Below, piece by piece: positions 43,665 through 53,846 of a stretch of 64,000 nt of DNA; the stretch's first letter is position 1; each line of letters begins with the position of its first letter. Under the pieces are notes generated by a model. The model was not told the origin of the DNA and searched no databases. It worked only from the letters and a program-made list of their open reading frames with translations. The translations under genes and the position numbers were made by a program. The DNA comes from Chryseobacterium antibioticum (GTDB lineage Bacteria; Bacteroidota; Bacteroidia; Flavobacteriales; Weeksellaceae): NCBI RefSeq assembly GCF_012927325.1, contig NZ_JABBGI010000001.1, forward strand, positions 186,001 through 250,000. The letters run 5' to 3'.

Positions 43665-45020
43665 ATGTTCAAAAAAATATTAATAGCCAATCGTGGCGAA
43701 ATTGCAATGCGTATTTTACGTACATGCAAAGAAATGGGGATCAAAACCGTTGCGGTATATTCTACTGCAGACAAAGATAGTCTTCACGTAAGATTTGCTG
43801 ATGAAGCAGTTTGTATAGGTCCTCCTATGAGCAAAGACTCATACCTTAAAATCCCTAACATTATTGCGGCGGCAGAAATTACCAATGCTGATGCTATACA
43901 CCCAGGTTATGGATTCCTGTCTGAAAATGCCAACTTCTCCAGAATCTGTCAGAAAAACAACATCAAGTTTATTGGTGCTTCTCCTGAGCAGATCGAAAAA
44001 ATGGGAGATAAAGCAAACGCTAAAGCAACCATGAAAGCTGCAGGTGTACCATGTGTACCTGGTTCTGACGGATTGATTGAATCTTACGAGCATGCTGTAA
44101 AAGTGGCTGCAGAAACAGGATATCCTGTCATGATCAAGGCTACTGCAGGTGGTGGTGGAAAAGGGATGAGAGCGGTATGGAAAGCCGAAGACCTTAAAGA
44201 TCACTGGGAGTCTGCTATTCAGGAAGCTGTGGCTGCCTTCGGAAACGGAGGAATGTACATGGAAAAACTGATTGAAGAGCCTAGACATATCGAAATCCAG
44301 GTTGCTGGTGACCAGTACGGAAAAGCATGTCACCTTTCTGAAAGAGACTGTTCTGTACAGAGAAGAAACCAGAAACTGACCGAAGAAACTCCTTCTCCGT
44401 TCATGACTGACGAACTTCGTGAGAAAATGGGTGAAGCCGCTGTAAAAGCTGCAGAATTCATTGGATATGAAGGAGTAGGTACTATTGAATTCCTTGTAGA
44501 CAAACATAGAAATTTCTATTTCATGGAAATGAATACAAGAATTCAGGTAGAGCACCCTATCACTGAGCAGGTTATTGATTATGACCTGATCAGAGAGCAG
44601 ATTCTTCTTGCAGCAGGAACTCCTATTTCAGGAATCAACTATTACCCGAAACTACACTCCATCGAGTGTAGAATCAACGCTGAGGATCCTTATGCAGACT
44701 TCAGACCGTCTCCAGGGAAAATCACAGGATTAAATATTCCTGGCGGACACGGAATCAGAGTAGATACTCACGTGTATTCAGGGTATACAATTCCTTCTAA
44801 CTATGACTCAATGATCGCTAAGCTTATCACAACGGCTCAAACCCGTGAAGAAGCTATCGCTAAAATGAGACGTGCCTTGGAAGAGTTCTATATTGAAGGG
44901 GTGAAAACTACCATTCCTTTCCACAGACAGCTGATGGATAATGAAGATTATTTAGCAGGAAACTATACAACAAAATTCATGGAAGATTTTGTAATGGATA
45001 GAAAGTATGATAATCACTAA
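43665..45020 (+). CDS. accC: Biotin carboxylase subunit of acetyl-CoA carboxylase
   Basis: 451 aa. N-terminal [23 protein letters not shown]-grasp glycine loop [14 protein letters not shown] (about 159-172), [20 protein letters not shown] and the C-terminal biotin carboxylase domain. It carboxylates biotin on AccB using ATP and bicarbonate. Length is normal. The 93-bp gap from accB is AT-rich with repeated AATTTAAAATT words; no promoter consensus is evident there, so it is probably in one operon with accB. Confidence 0.97.
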   Translation: MFKKILIANRGEIAMRILRTCKEMGIKTVAVYSTADKDSLHVRFADEAVCIGPPMSKDSYLKIPNIIAAAEITNADAIHPGYGFLSENANFSRICQKNNIKFIGASPEQIEKMGDKANAKATMKAAGVPCVPGSDGLIESYEHAVKVAAETGYPVMIKATAGGGGKGMRAVWKAEDLKDHWESAIQEAVAAFGNGGMYMEKLIEEPRHIEIQVAGDQYGKACHLSERDCSVQRRNQKLTEETPSPFMTDELREKMGEAAVKAAEFIGYEGVGTIEFLVDKHRNFYFMEMNTRIQVEHPITEQVIDYDLIREQILLAAGTPISGINYYPKLHSIECRINAEDPYADFRPSPGKITGLNIPGGHGIRVDTHVYSGYTIPSNYDSMIAKLITTAQTREEAIAKMRRALEEFYIEGVKTTIPFHRQLMDNEDYLAGNYTTKFMEDFVMDRKYDNH

Positions 45021-45041
45021 GATTATTGATATATAAATTTC

Positions 45042-45070
45042 AAACTGCCTCTTTCGGGGCAGTTTTTTTA
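45042..45070 (+). terminator. Terminator of accC
   Basis: Stem AAACTGCCT with GGGCAGTTT (one G-T pair) and a run of seven T. The remaining gap to 45347 holds no ORF; a promoter for tssD lies at its end. Confidence 0.85.
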
Positions 45071-45271
45071 TTTCTATGTCTTTAGTATCATTTATTTTTT
45101 TCAAAAAATCCTGGAACTCCTTTTCTTATCCTCCTTCCACCTCCCCATCCATCGGAAGCTACCAAGCAGTTACTACAGACCCCATAAACTACTGATTAAC
45201 AACAAATAGAACCCTAACAATTGTCAGTCGAAGAATTACGACACTTTTTAAAATTTCTTCAAAAATTTTTT

Positions 45272-45299
45272 TTTGATACTATAATTACTTTTATTTTTG
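45272..45299 (+). promoter_or_regulatory. Promoter of tssD
   Basis: TTTG at 45272-45275 and TATTTTTG at 45292-45299, 16-base spacer. It leaves a 49-base leader before the ATG, longer than for neighbouring genes. Confidence 0.55.
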
Positions 45300-45347
45300 G
45301 TAACATAAGATAACAAAACACATAATTAACAATTAAAATTTACTATC

Positions 45348-45752
45348 ATGGCAGAAAGAAATTCAAGAGGAATTTTAAAATTCAACGGCGGTGAAGGACA
45401 GAAGTTATTAAAACTTAACTACACGGTATCCCGCTCTACAGACGTATCCGGAAGAGTAGCCTCAGACCCTTCCAATGCATTAGTCAAAATCACAGTAGAA
45501 GCTACTGAAAAATCAGACATCCTGGAAAGCCTTCTTAACGGAAAGTATAAGCCTACAACAGGAGAGGTAACATTCAATAAATCTCACGAAGAAGGAACAA
45601 TGACAACCTTGAAATGGGAGAACGGATATGTGATCCAGCATGAATTGGATTTCGATGCAGTAGACGACAACAGTATGTATATTACTTTCATTATCAGTGC
45701 AGAACAAATTGATCTTGGAACGTCTTCTTATAGAGGAGAATGGCCATCTTAA
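45348..45752 (+). CDS. tssD: Type VI secretion tube protein TssD (Hcp family), orphan
   Basis: 134 aa. NSRGILKFNGGEGQKLLKLNYTVSR followed by TDVSGRVASDPSNALVKITVE, HELDFDAVDDNSMYITFII and IDLGTSSYRGEWPS matches the Bacteroidetes TssD/Hcp group of the type VI system (T6SSiii), whose hexameric rings stack into the inner tube. No sheath, baseplate, membrane or effector genes lie within this window, so it is an orphan copy. Strong promoter and terminator suggest a highly expressed single-gene unit. A role as an effector carrier or spare tube subunit is inference. Confidence 0.85.
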   Translation: MAERNSRGILKFNGGEGQKLLKLNYTVSRSTDVSGRVASDPSNALVKITVEATEKSDILESLLNGKYKPTTGEVTFNKSHEEGTMTTLKWENGYVIQHELDFDAVDDNSMYITFIISAEQIDLGTSSYRGEWPS

Positions 45753-45782
45753 GAGTGTAATTCTACATCAGATAAAAATAAC

Positions 45783-45829
45783 AGACAGAATAGTACACCC
45801 AACAATAGGAATACTATTCTGTCTTTTTT
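45783..45829 (+). terminator. Terminator of tssD
   Basis: Perfect 13-bp stem AGACAGAATAGTA (45783-45795) with TACTATTCTGTCT (45812-45824), 16-base loop, then a T run. From here to 46087 the sequence is AT-rich with no ORF. Confidence 0.85.
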
Positions 45830-46087
45830 GCGGTACTCTCAATTTATATAAAAAAAGTTACAGATACTGCAGAATTGATTAACAAAAAACATAGTCCGAA
45901 AATAGTTGTGCTTTTTTTCTTCAAAATCCAAAGAAAAAAAATTCCATTCTTCAAAGATATAAAACCTGCATTGCGTGATTTGTAAAAGAAATATTTTCTA
46001 AAACATCGTAATCCAACCCTAAAATACACTTTAATTACTGTCGTGTACCGTATTACGTTTTTGTTCATGCATCTCATTAATAATGCT

Positions 46088-46095
46088 TAAATTTG
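46088..46095 (+). promoter_or_regulatory. -7 box of rocD
   Basis: TAAATTTG, perfect, 16 bases before the ATG. A TTTG at 46060-46063 is 24 bases away, at the upper limit for a -33 element. Confidence 0.5.
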
Positions 46096-46111
46096 TAGAA
46101 AACCAGAACAT

Positions 46112-47359
46112 ATGTCAACAGCAGCAACAGCAAAAAACTCACAGTATTTTATTGACCTTGAAGACAAACATGGAGCGCACAACTATCACCCACTTCCAGT
46201 GGTTCTTGACCGAGGGGAAGGCGTTTTTGTATGGGATGTAGAAGGCAAGAAATATTATGATTTTCTTTCAGCATATTCTGCTGTGAACCAAGGACATTCT
46301 CACCCTAAAATTGTAGCAGCATTAGTACATCAGGCACAAAAACTGGCCCTGACTTCAAGAGCATTCTACAATTCAAATCTTGGCGAATACGAGCAAAAAA
46401 TTACCACTCTTTTCGGATTCGATAAGGTTCTTCCAATGAACTCCGGAGCTGAAGCCGTAGAAACTGCCGTAAAATTAGCCAGAAAATGGAGCTACGAAGT
46501 AAAGGGAATTTCAGAAAATGCAGCTAAGATCATCGTTTGTGAAAATAATTTTCACGGAAGAACAACAACGATAGTTTCTTTCTCTAATGATCCTGATGCC
46601 AACCTAAACTATGGCCCTTTCACTCCTGGATTCATCAAAATTCCTTACAATGATACTGCAGCACTGGAAGAAGTACTCAACAGAGAAGCAGGAAATATAG
46701 CCGCATTCTTAGTGGAGCCTATTCAGGGTGAAGCCGGTGTTTATGTTCCGGACGAAGGTTATCTGAAAAATGCTTCTGAACTATGTAAAAAATATAACGT
46801 CCTTTTCATTGCTGACGAAGTTCAGACGGGTATTGCAAGAACAGGACAACTAATCGCATGTCACCACGAAAATGTACAGCCGGATATTCTGATCTTAGGA
46901 AAAGCCCTTTCCGGAGGAATGTATCCTGTATCAGCCGTATTGGCCAATGACAGCATCATGAGTGTAATTAAGCCGGGACAACACGGTTCTACATTCGGAG
47001 GAAATCCTATTGCATGCGCAGTAGCAGTAGCCGCATTGGATGTGGTTGCTGATGAAAAACTTTCAGAAAGAGCTGAACAATTAGGCCAGCTTTTCAGATC
47101 TGAGATCGAAAAGATTATCGAAAAGAACAGCCTTATTACCAAAGTAAGAGGAAAAGGTCTTTTAAATGCTATTTTGATCAACGACACTCCGGACAGCTCT
47201 ACAGCATGGAACTTATGTCTTCAGCTGAAAGAAAACGGACTTCTGGCAAAACCAACCCACGGAAATATCATCAGATTGGCTCCGCCTTTGGTTATTACAG
47301 AAGAGCAGTTATTAGACTGTGTCAAAATTATTGAAAAAACTATTACAGAATTTCGTTAA
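46112..47359 (+). CDS. rocD: Ornithine--oxo-acid aminotransferase
   Basis: 415 aa, class III PLP aminotransferase. [21 protein letters not shown] near the N-terminus, [19 protein letters not shown] (phosphate side), [15 protein letters not shown] with the PLP Asp, and the Schiff-base Lys in [17 protein letters not shown] (about 262). The YSAVNQGH and GLLAKPTHG segments are typical of ornithine aminotransferase, which converts ornithine to glutamate semialdehyde. The stop overlaps the glycosyltransferase ATG by one base (TAATG), an unusual coupling of amino acid and glycan genes. Confidence 0.93.
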   Translation: MSTAATAKNSQYFIDLEDKHGAHNYHPLPVVLDRGEGVFVWDVEGKKYYDFLSAYSAVNQGHSHPKIVAALVHQAQKLALTSRAFYNSNLGEYEQKITTLFGFDKVLPMNSGAEAVETAVKLARKWSYEVKGISENAAKIIVCENNFHGRTTTIVSFSNDPDANLNYGPFTPGFIKIPYNDTAALEEVLNREAGNIAAFLVEPIQGEAGVYVPDEGYLKNASELCKKYNVLFIADEVQTGIARTGQLIACHHENVQPDILILGKALSGGMYPVSAVLANDSIMSVIKPGQHGSTFGGNPIACAVAVAALDVVADEKLSERAEQLGQLFRSEIEKIIEKNSLITKVRGKGLLNAILINDTPDSSTAWNLCLQLKENGLLAKPTHGNIIRLAPPLVITEEQLLDCVKIIEKTITEFR

Positions 47360-48114
47360 TGAAGTTATCAGTCTGTTATATTGTTCTAAATGGAGAAAGA
47401 ATCATAGAGAAAAGTATCAATAGCATTTACGAAATAGCTGATGAGATTATTGTCGTTGATTCTTTTTCCACAGACAAAACTGAGGAGATCTGTACCGGGT
47501 TTCCGAAAGTAAAATTTATCAGAAAAAAATTTCTCGGCTTCGGCTGTCAGAAAAACTATACCCTGTCTGAAGCTTCGGGAGAATGGATCTTGTTCCTTGA
47601 TTCCGACGAAGTTCCGGATGAAACAGCTGTACATGCTATTAAAGAAATTTTAAAAAATTCCAATCCGTCTTATAACGTCTATGAGATCCACTTCAACAAT
47701 ATTTTGCTGAAGAAAACCATTAAATACGGAGGTTGGGGCAATGTTTGGAGGGAAAGATTCTTCAAAAAAGGTCATGGGAAATATACTGATGATCTGGTAC
47801 ATGAATGCTTTATTACACAGGACAGAAAAGGGAAACTGCCTGGAAACATCAACCATTACACTTATAAAAGTATTGCCCATCATATTGAAAAGATCAACAA
47901 CTACACCCAGCTGATGGCCGAAAAAAAGGTTTCCAGTGGAAAATCAGTATCTCTTTTTAAGGTTATATTTTCTCCTTTTTATGATTTTATGAAAACATAC
48001 TTTTTCAAGTTTGGCTTTCTGGATGGTGTTGCAGGATTTTATATTTCTATCACGGGTGCATTTTATACTTTCCTGAAATATATAAAGATCAACGAAATTC
48101 TCAAATTCAAATAA
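47359..48114 (+). CDS. Glycosyltransferase family 2 (LPS core type)
   Basis: 251 aa. [55 protein letters not shown] and the DxD-like LFLDSDEVPDE (about 75-85) match WaaE/KdtX-type glycosyltransferases that add glucose to LPS inner core. The C-terminal SPFYDFMKTYFFKFGFLDGVAG is the membrane-associated segment typical of this subgroup. Overlaps rocD by one base. Confidence 0.9.
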   Translation: MKLSVCYIVLNGERIIEKSINSIYEIADEIIVVDSFSTDKTEEICTGFPKVKFIRKKFLGFGCQKNYTLSEASGEWILFLDSDEVPDETAVHAIKEILKNSNPSYNVYEIHFNNILLKKTIKYGGWGNVWRERFFKKGHGKYTDDLVHECFITQDRKGKLPGNINHYTYKSIAHHIEKINNYTQLMAEKKVSSGKSVSLFKVIFSPFYDFMKTYFFKFGFLDGVAGFYISITGAFYTFLKYIKINEILKFK

Positions 48115-48135
48115 TATCCTTTGGACAGAAATAAA

Positions 48136-48184
48136 AAACAGCCGGACTGCCACTAATTTTACAGCAGCCGGCTGTTTGTTTTTT
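48136..48184 (+). terminator. Terminator after the rocD-glycosyltransferase pair
   Basis: Stem AAACAGCCGG (48136-48145) with CCGGCTGTTT (48168-48177), an inner CTGC/GCAG pair, then a T run. The rest of the gap to 48519 (about 335 bp) has no ORF or clear promoter; an 11-base word TTAGCTTTGCG matches the element at 7429-7533. Confidence 0.85.
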
Positions 48185-48519
48185 ACCCCCTAACAGACTC
48201 ATTACCTCTTTTAACCACACAATCGGCTATATATAAGTCGAATGGTTCCAGTTTATCCTTTTAAAGCACCTATTTAACCTCTCTTTATTAGCTTTGCGCT
48301 TAATTGTTCAGTATCTCAAACGTATTTTAATGTATTTTTAAGCTACTGCATTCATTATTTAATTAATTTTGAGTAGTGTAACAGTTGTCTGTTTATGTAG
48401 ACTCATACCCTATAACAGGTAATAGATTAGCTCATCCATAAAAACAATAGAATTACAGGGACCATAATTTTTTCAGGAACAAATTTAATGAAAATTATAA
48501 TCTAAAAATTCAGATAACC

Positions 48520-49263
48520 ATGATCAGATTTGTTAAAAGGACTCTTGGATTTTCAAGTACAGAGAGTGTACGTATCCTCATGTATCATAAAGTTCTTCCG
48601 GAGAAAGAAATCTCTGGTAAAGATTTTCTTACCGTATCGGCAGAAGATCTTGAAAAACAGTTCCAATACATTAAAAATCATTATAACACTTTATTTTTTA
48701 ATGAACTAAGTACCAGCAGTCATCTGAAGGCTAAACTCATCCTGACTTTTGATGACGGCTATCTCAACAATCTTCAATACCTAGTTCCGTTACTGGAAAA
48801 ATACCAGCTAAAATCTACGATTTTCATCCCAACCGGGCTTATTCAGAATAATGAGGCAGATAAAAACCGCAATATGATGACGTTTGAAGAGATCAGATCT
48901 CTTAATCCTCAATATGTTGAAATTGCCCTACACAGTCATTCCCACAAGAACTATTCACAGATTTCTCTGCAGGAAGCGGCGGACGACCTTCAGGAAAACA
49001 TCCGTAACCTTGAGGAAAAAAAGATCCGGTTTACAAAGGTCCTCGCCTACCCATACGGCAAGTTTCCCAAAAAGGAAGAACAGAAAAAGAATTTTTTTGC
49101 CATGCTTGAAAAAGCCGGAATTACTTCTGCGGTGCGTATCGGTAATAATATTGCCTATTATCCCTGGAAGAATAAATTTGAGATCAAAAGAATTGATATT
49201 AAAGGGGGCGACAGCTTCAGCGTGTTTAAGTGGAAACTAAGGCTCGGAAAGATTAAGCTTTAA
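48520..49263 (+). CDS. Polysaccharide deacetylase family protein
   Basis: 247 aa, NodB homology domain (CE4). RILMYHKVLPE is the N-terminal strand, AKLILTFDDGYLNNL (about 86-99) carries the catalytic base Asp and metal Asp, VEIALHSHSHKNYSQ (about 132-146) the metal His residues, and VLAYPYGKFPK motif 3. It removes N-acetyl groups from surface sugars. No signal peptide is obvious, suggesting action on an intermediate inside the cell or at the membrane. It sits at the start of the polysaccharide cluster. Confidence 0.88.
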   Translation: MIRFVKRTLGFSSTESVRILMYHKVLPEKEISGKDFLTVSAEDLEKQFQYIKNHYNTLFFNELSTSSHLKAKLILTFDDGYLNNLQYLVPLLEKYQLKSTIFIPTGLIQNNEADKNRNMMTFEEIRSLNPQYVEIALHSHSHKNYSQISLQEAADDLQENIRNLEEKKIRFTKVLAYPYGKFPKKEEQKKNFFAMLEKAGITSAVRIGNNIAYYPWKNKFEIKRIDIKGGDSFSVFKWKLRLGKIKL

Positions 49264-50339
49264 TTCAGCAGTTCACTGTAAAGTTTTTCGTAAGCATCAG
49301 CCATTTCGCGATATCCGAACTTCAATGCTCTTTCTTTTAATTGTGAAGCGTATTCATCTGTTTTAGCTCCGTAAGCCTGCATTCCGGATGCATACACATG
49401 TTGCATATGCTCTCCCGAGAAATCCTCAAAATAAAAAGCCAGTTCTCCACCAATTTCAGGAAGACTCGTCAATTTACTTAAAAAGACAGGTTTTCCATAA
49501 TACATTGCTTCTACAGGGGGAATTCCAAAACCTTCAGCCAATGATGGGTGGCAATATGATTCACAGTGCTGCAGCAGAAAATACTTCTCATTATTATCTA
49601 TATTTTCCAGGATATGGACTCTACTTTCTAATCCTAATGTCTTTATTTTCTCCAGAAACTTCTCTTTATAAGCAGATTTCGCGGAAGAAGTTACAAGCAC
49701 CAAATCCCTGTCATTCTGTGAAATAAGGTCCAGCAGGACTTCCTGGTTCTTTTTAGGAAAAAGGACTCCAATATTTAAAATGTATTTTTTACCCATGAAA
49801 CTATAAGTACACTCAGACTTGAATTCTGGAGTTTCAGGAAAGATCAGTCCGTTGTAGATCACTTCTACGCTGACATTATTTTTTAAAGTAAAAAGGTTTC
49901 TATTTTTAAGAAAATCATTTTTCACAAATTCAGAAATACACACCACGGCATCTGCATTCCCTATATTTTTCTGAACAATTTTTATAGCTTTTTTAATTTT
50001 TTGTTCAGAGCTTCCATCGTGGAGAAAATTGAGATCGTGGAGTGTCACTACTTTTTTCTGCCCTTTTTTTACCGTATGAAAATATTTAGAAAGCTGGTGA
50101 GCGGTATGGATCAGGGAAAAAGATTGGGTATTGATAGAAAATTTCTTTTGCCAGAACTTCCAGTCGATAATATTAAAGTTTTTTTTCGTCTGTGGAATAT
50201 TTTTTTTTGGTCCGTAAAAAGTATATTCAAAATCAGACGTTTTCTCGTCCAGACCCTTTATTAATGAAACACATACGTTAGCAATTCCCGACTTCGGATA
50301 CTTCAATCTTTCGGCATCAATTAAAATTTTCTGTCTCAT
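49260..50339 (-). CDS. Glycosyltransferase family 4 (GT-B)
   Basis: 359 aa from the Met at 50339. The longer start at 50360 falls on top of the -7 box (TATTTTTG on minus, 50358-50365) and is rejected. KKVVTLHDLNFLHDGSSEQK, NADAVVCISEFVKNDFL, YILNIGVLFPKKNQEVLLDL and SYCHPSLAEGFGIPPVEAMYYGKPVFLSK (the E-x7-E nucleotide-sugar motif) mark a GT4 enzyme of the mannosyl/glucosyl type. The only minus-strand gene within the cluster; it overlaps the deacetylase 3' end by four bases. Confidence 0.87.
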   Translation of the reverse strand: MRQKILIDAERLKYPKSGIANVCVSLIKGLDEKTSDFEYTFYGPKKNIPQTKKNFNIIDWKFWQKKFSINTQSFSLIHTAHQLSKYFHTVKKGQKKVVTLHDLNFLHDGSSEQKIKKAIKIVQKNIGNADAVVCISEFVKNDFLKNRNLFTLKNNVSVEVIYNGLIFPETPEFKSECTYSFMGKKYILNIGVLFPKKNQEVLLDLISQNDRDLVLVTSSAKSAYKEKFLEKIKTLGLESRVHILENIDNNEKYFLLQHCESYCHPSLAEGFGIPPVEAMYYGKPVFLSKLTSLPEIGGELAFYFEDFSGEHMQHVYASGMQAYGAKTDEYASQLKERALKFGYREMADAYEKLYSELLN

Positions 50340-50357
50340 TATAGCAAGGCTTTGCAT

Positions 50358-50394
50358 CAAAAATATAAATTTAAATATGAAATTTTTATTTTTG
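50358..50394. promoter_or_regulatory. Divergent -7 boxes of two glycosyltransferase genes
   Basis: TATTTTTG on minus (50358-50365) serves the GT4 gene, and TATTTTTG on + (50387-50394) lies only 4 bases before the ATG at 50399. The latter transcript would start at or next to the start codon. Confidence 0.5.
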
Positions 50395-50398
50395 CAGT

Positions 50399-51376
50399 AT
50401 GAAAATTTGTTTAATCAGCTTCGATTTCTGGCATTATGATGAACACATCGTAGAAAAACTGAGTGATAGAGGCATTCAGGCTTGCCACATCAACATCGGA
50501 GCCTTTACCCATAAAAATACCGGAGAGCGTATAAAAAACACTTTCAGTAAAATTTTTCTGGGAAAAAACCCGAAATATCACAAAAGACAAAGTTTCATAT
50601 TGGAATCTCTGGAAAAAATTGGCAAACAGGATCAGATTTTGGTCATCAATCCTGAAGCTATTGAAGAAAGCATCCATCAAAAAATAAGAGAATACGCAGA
50701 CCGGAACATCGCTTATCTCTATGACAGTATGGCCAGAAATCCGGCAACTCATCTTTTGCATTATTTTGACACTGTATTTTCTTTTGATGATGAGGATGTT
50801 AAAAATTTCGGATTTGAAAAAATTACCAATTATAATTATCTTGAGCATGTTCCAGCATCCAAGCAGCATCCAAAATTGGATTTATTTTATATTACTTCTT
50901 ATGATCAAAAAAGACTCACGGCCTTGAATCTGTTGATCAACAGACTGTCGTCTATGAAAATAAAATTTGAAGTATATATCGCAGGAAAGAAAGGCTGGAA
51001 AAACAAGCTGAATCAGTTCATTGATCAAAAGAATATTGACATTTTAAAATTCGGAAGAAAAAAAATACCTCATCACGCATTGCCGGCTTATTATAAGAAC
51101 ACGAAAGTTATTCTTGATCTCATGCGTGCTGATCAAACCGGACTCAGCTTCAGAATATTTGAAGCAATGGCTCTGGAAAAGAAAATCATTACCGATAATC
51201 CTACCATCAAAACTTATGATTTTTATAATCCCAACAACATTTTGGTACTGGATAAGAATTTCCGTAATGTAAAAAAAGATTTTTTCACTACGCCATACGA
51301 AAAACTGCCTGAGGAAGTTTATTATAAGTATACTCTTGATCATTGGGTAAATACTGTATTTAAACTGAATTCATGA
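50399..51376 (+). CDS. Glycosyltransferase, GT-B like
   Basis: 325 aa. MKICLISFDFWHYDEHIVEKL then YLYDSMARNPATHLLHYFDTV and the C-terminal GLSFRIFEAMALEKKIITDNP (E-x7-E-like donor site) and YDFYNPNNILVLDK resemble the CgeB/galactofuranosyltransferase-like group of capsule and LPS enzymes. Acceptor and sugar unknown. Its stop overlaps the next ATG by four bases. A decayed second copy of its 3' third lies at 54301-54640. Confidence 0.75.
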   Translation: MKICLISFDFWHYDEHIVEKLSDRGIQACHINIGAFTHKNTGERIKNTFSKIFLGKNPKYHKRQSFILESLEKIGKQDQILVINPEAIEESIHQKIREYADRNIAYLYDSMARNPATHLLHYFDTVFSFDDEDVKNFGFEKITNYNYLEHVPASKQHPKLDLFYITSYDQKRLTALNLLINRLSSMKIKFEVYIAGKKGWKNKLNQFIDQKNIDILKFGRKKIPHHALPAYYKNTKVILDLMRADQTGLSFRIFEAMALEKKIITDNPTIKTYDFYNPNNILVLDKNFRNVKKDFFTTPYEKLPEEVYYKYTLDHWVNTVFKLNS

Positions 51377-52560
51377 AAGCAATAAAAAATGTACTTATCG
51401 TAACCCGGGAGTACCAATGTTCCCGCAACCCCAAAGTAGGTGGCACAGGCGTTTTTTATAAAAATTTATGTACAGAACTTGTAAAAAGAGGGATCTCAGT
51501 ACATGTTTTCCTGATCTCAAAATATGCATTTGATCTTAAGGAAGATGGAGTGAACATTCATTCTATCAAGGATATTTTCAAAGCCAATCCTCTTCTTGAG
51601 CTGGTACGATCTTTTACCGGAAAAGTAAAAGCATTTGAACAAGTCCATTTTAAGACCTATTTGTCCGAGAAAAAAATAATATCAGATAGAATAAGTGCCT
51701 GGATTAAAAAAAATGATCTTCACTTTGACATTGCGGAAACCCATGACTTTGACGGTTTGGCTCTTACTATTCCTAAAGGACTTCCTTATGTGATCAGATG
51801 TCACGGCTCATGGTCTATACTTGAAAAATATTTTGGCTATAAAAAAGTTCATAAGGGACGGATTTTCTGTGAGAAAGAAGCTTTTAAAAATTCAAAAAAC
51901 ATTATTACCATCTCCAGGTATAATGAAACGATCAATAAGAGCCTGTTCGCCATCAAAGATCCAAAGCTCATTTACAACGGTATTGATGAACAATTCTACA
52001 CACCTGCAGAAAATGTAGAAATTATTCCTAAATCTGTTTTCTTTTTAGGAAATGTCTCTTTTGAAAAGGGAGCCGAAACGCTGATTAATTCTTTTATCAA
52101 ACTTAAAAAAAATTATCCTGAAGCATCCCTTCATTTCATAGGAAATCCTAATCATTATCCCACCTATATTACTGAGAATATTCACGATACAAAGACCAGA
52201 AATTCGATTCATTTTTATGGCAGTAAATCCGGCACCGAAATCGTCCAGCTCATCAGCAAGGCAGAGGTCGTATGCTTCCCCTCCAAAGGTGAAAATTTTA
52301 GCTTATCTTTGCTCGAGGTAATGGCCATGCAGAAACCTGTTGTATGTTCTGCGATAGACTCCTTCAAAGAAATTATACAGGAGCCCGTCAACGGCCTGAT
52401 TGCTGAGGAAGACAACTTCCATGAAAAGATAGGTCTTATTTTTAAAGACGATGCTCTGAGAAACAGGTTATCACTGAATGCCCGGAAATTAATAGAATTA
52501 AAATTCGGCATTGATAAGATGGTTGATGAAACCATCAATTATTACCAGAAGATTATATAG
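51373..52560 (+). CDS. Glycosyltransferase family 4
   Basis: 395 aa, GT-B fold. Acceptor-side motif NPKVGGTGVFYKNLCTELVKRG, LPYVIRCHGSW, ENIITISRYNETINKSL-like segment, FFLGNVSFEKGAETLINSF and donor-side VVCFPSKGENFSLSLLEVMAMQKPVV (E-x7-E). Transfers a sugar from a nucleotide donor during surface glycan assembly; specificity not readable. Coupled to the upstream gene by a 4-bp ATGA overlap. Confidence 0.87.
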   Translation: MKAIKNVLIVTREYQCSRNPKVGGTGVFYKNLCTELVKRGISVHVFLISKYAFDLKEDGVNIHSIKDIFKANPLLELVRSFTGKVKAFEQVHFKTYLSEKKIISDRISAWIKKNDLHFDIAETHDFDGLALTIPKGLPYVIRCHGSWSILEKYFGYKKVHKGRIFCEKEAFKNSKNIITISRYNETINKSLFAIKDPKLIYNGIDEQFYTPAENVEIIPKSVFFLGNVSFEKGAETLINSFIKLKKNYPEASLHFIGNPNHYPTYITENIHDTKTRNSIHFYGSKSGTEIVQLISKAEVVCFPSKGENFSLSLLEVMAMQKPVVCSAIDSFKEIIQEPVNGLIAEEDNFHEKIGLIFKDDALRNRLSLNARKLIELKFGIDKMVDETINYYQKII

Positions 52561-52625
52561 AAAGACAAGATTTGTATTACTGGAAATAACGACCGAACTT
52601 CTTAGGTGATCTTAAGTTTTAGAAT

Positions 52626-53846
52626 ATGAATGCAAAGGAACAAATTGAAAATTTAGAAGAACAGCTTAAAGCACTTAGAAAAAAATATTATATCAAGTCT
52701 TTTTTCAGAAAAGCAAAAAGGCTTGTAACAGATTTTTTACCGCTGGATTCTATACCGTCTGAATACTGTACGGAAAAAATAAAGATCAGTGAAAAACAAG
52801 AGGTAGAAATTTTTCTTCCTAAAACTTTTTATGCTCCTCAGGCTTCTGTAAAAGCACCTAAAAATACCTTAGAGATTTTTGCACTCCAAAATGTACTCTG
52901 TATTCCTAATTCCACCTACTTTTTAAACCTGAAAAAAGATAAAATCTTTTACGAAAGATGGCATGATGACGAAAGGATTACTTATGTATACAATACCACC
53001 AATTTAATACAACATTCCATGACTCTTGCAAAAGTAAAGAATTACAAGAATGTGTATTATGATGATGAAGCTATTTTCCTGGGCGGAACTTTCACCTTCA
53101 ATTATTATCATTTTCTGGTTGATATTCTTTCTAAAGTTGAGTTTTTTAAATATATCCCTGATGCTAAGAATAAACTGATTATCATAGATGAAGAAGTGCA
53201 AAAGGTTGAAAATATGAAAGACCTTCTGATGTTTTTTCTAAAGGATTATAAAATTGTATTTCTCAGCAACAATAAAAATTATTACCAGTTCAAAAAACTG
53301 TGGCATATAACGAGCATCAATTATGCCATCCCGAATATTATGCCGGGCGAAAAATATGAAGCCGGATTTGCAAAATTATCGAAATCTTCTCTGCAGTACC
53401 TTAGAAAAACAGCCTTTGATAATCTAAACCTAAGCAAGGTACGCATCGAGCCTATTAAAAAAGTATTTATTTCAAGAAAATCACAGTATAGAAAATATAA
53501 TGATCATGAAATTTTTGAAACAGCAAAAAAATATGGGTTTGAAGAGGTTTTCTTTGAAGACCTTAACATTCACGAGCAAATCTACCTGGTAAATAAAGCT
53601 GATTATATCATAGGACCAACAGGAGCGGCATGGACCAACATCCTTTTTACAAATCCGGGAGCCAAAGGATTACTTTGGCTTAGTTCCGTTTGGGGAGATT
53701 TCGCTATTTTTTCTACATTAGCAAAAGAAATAGGGCTCGATTTACACTTTTATATTTATCCTCAGACAAGTAAAGATTTTCATGAAGATTATAACTTGGA
53801 TCCTGAAATTTTCTCAAATGAACTAAAACAACTTTTAAACTTATGA
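52626..53846 (+). CDS. Glycosyltransferase family 61 protein
   Basis: 406 aa. A short N-terminal coiled coil ([18 protein letters not shown]) is followed by the GT61/DUF563 domain: [20 protein letters not shown] (His in the YYHFL motif), [20 protein letters not shown] (Arg-x-x-Arg-type donor contact), and [20 protein letters not shown] (the conserved GxxGA-N-lf motif). Bacterial members add sugars such as Xyl or Ara to LPS or capsule. Its stop overlaps the acetyltransferase ATG by four bases. Confidence 0.85.
   Translation: MNAKEQIENLEEQLKALRKKYYIKSFFRKAKRLVTDFLPLDSIPSEYCTEKIKISEKQEVEIFLPKTFYAPQASVKAPKNTLEIFALQNVLCIPNSTYFLNLKKDKIFYERWHDDERITYVYNTTNLIQHSMTLAKVKNYKNVYYDDEAIFLGGTFTFNYYHFLVDILSKVEFFKYIPDAKNKLIIIDEEVQKVENMKDLLMFFLKDYKIVFLSNNKNYYQFKKLWHITSINYAIPNIMPGEKYEAGFAKLSKSSLQYLRKTAFDNLNLSKVRIEPIKKVFISRKSQYRKYNDHEIFETAKKYGFEEVFFEDLNIHEQIYLVNKADYIIGPTGAAWTNILFTNPGAKGLLWLSSVWGDFAIFSTLAKEIGLDLHFYIYPQTSKDFHEDYNLDPEIFSNELKQLLNL

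Noticed and set aside
43839..44555. 238-codon open frame on the minus strand inside accC
   Set aside because: Fully antisense to a well-conserved essential gene, with Ser/Phe/His-rich composition typical of a shadow frame; no promoter.
45348..45752. A type VI secretion locus around tssD
   Set aside because: Neighbouring genes (accC, rocD) are metabolic; no sheath, ClpV, VgrG or baseplate gene in the window.
50411..50869. 152-codon minus-strand frame inside the glycosyltransferase at 50399
   Set aside because: Shadow of a gene with clear family motifs on the + strand.
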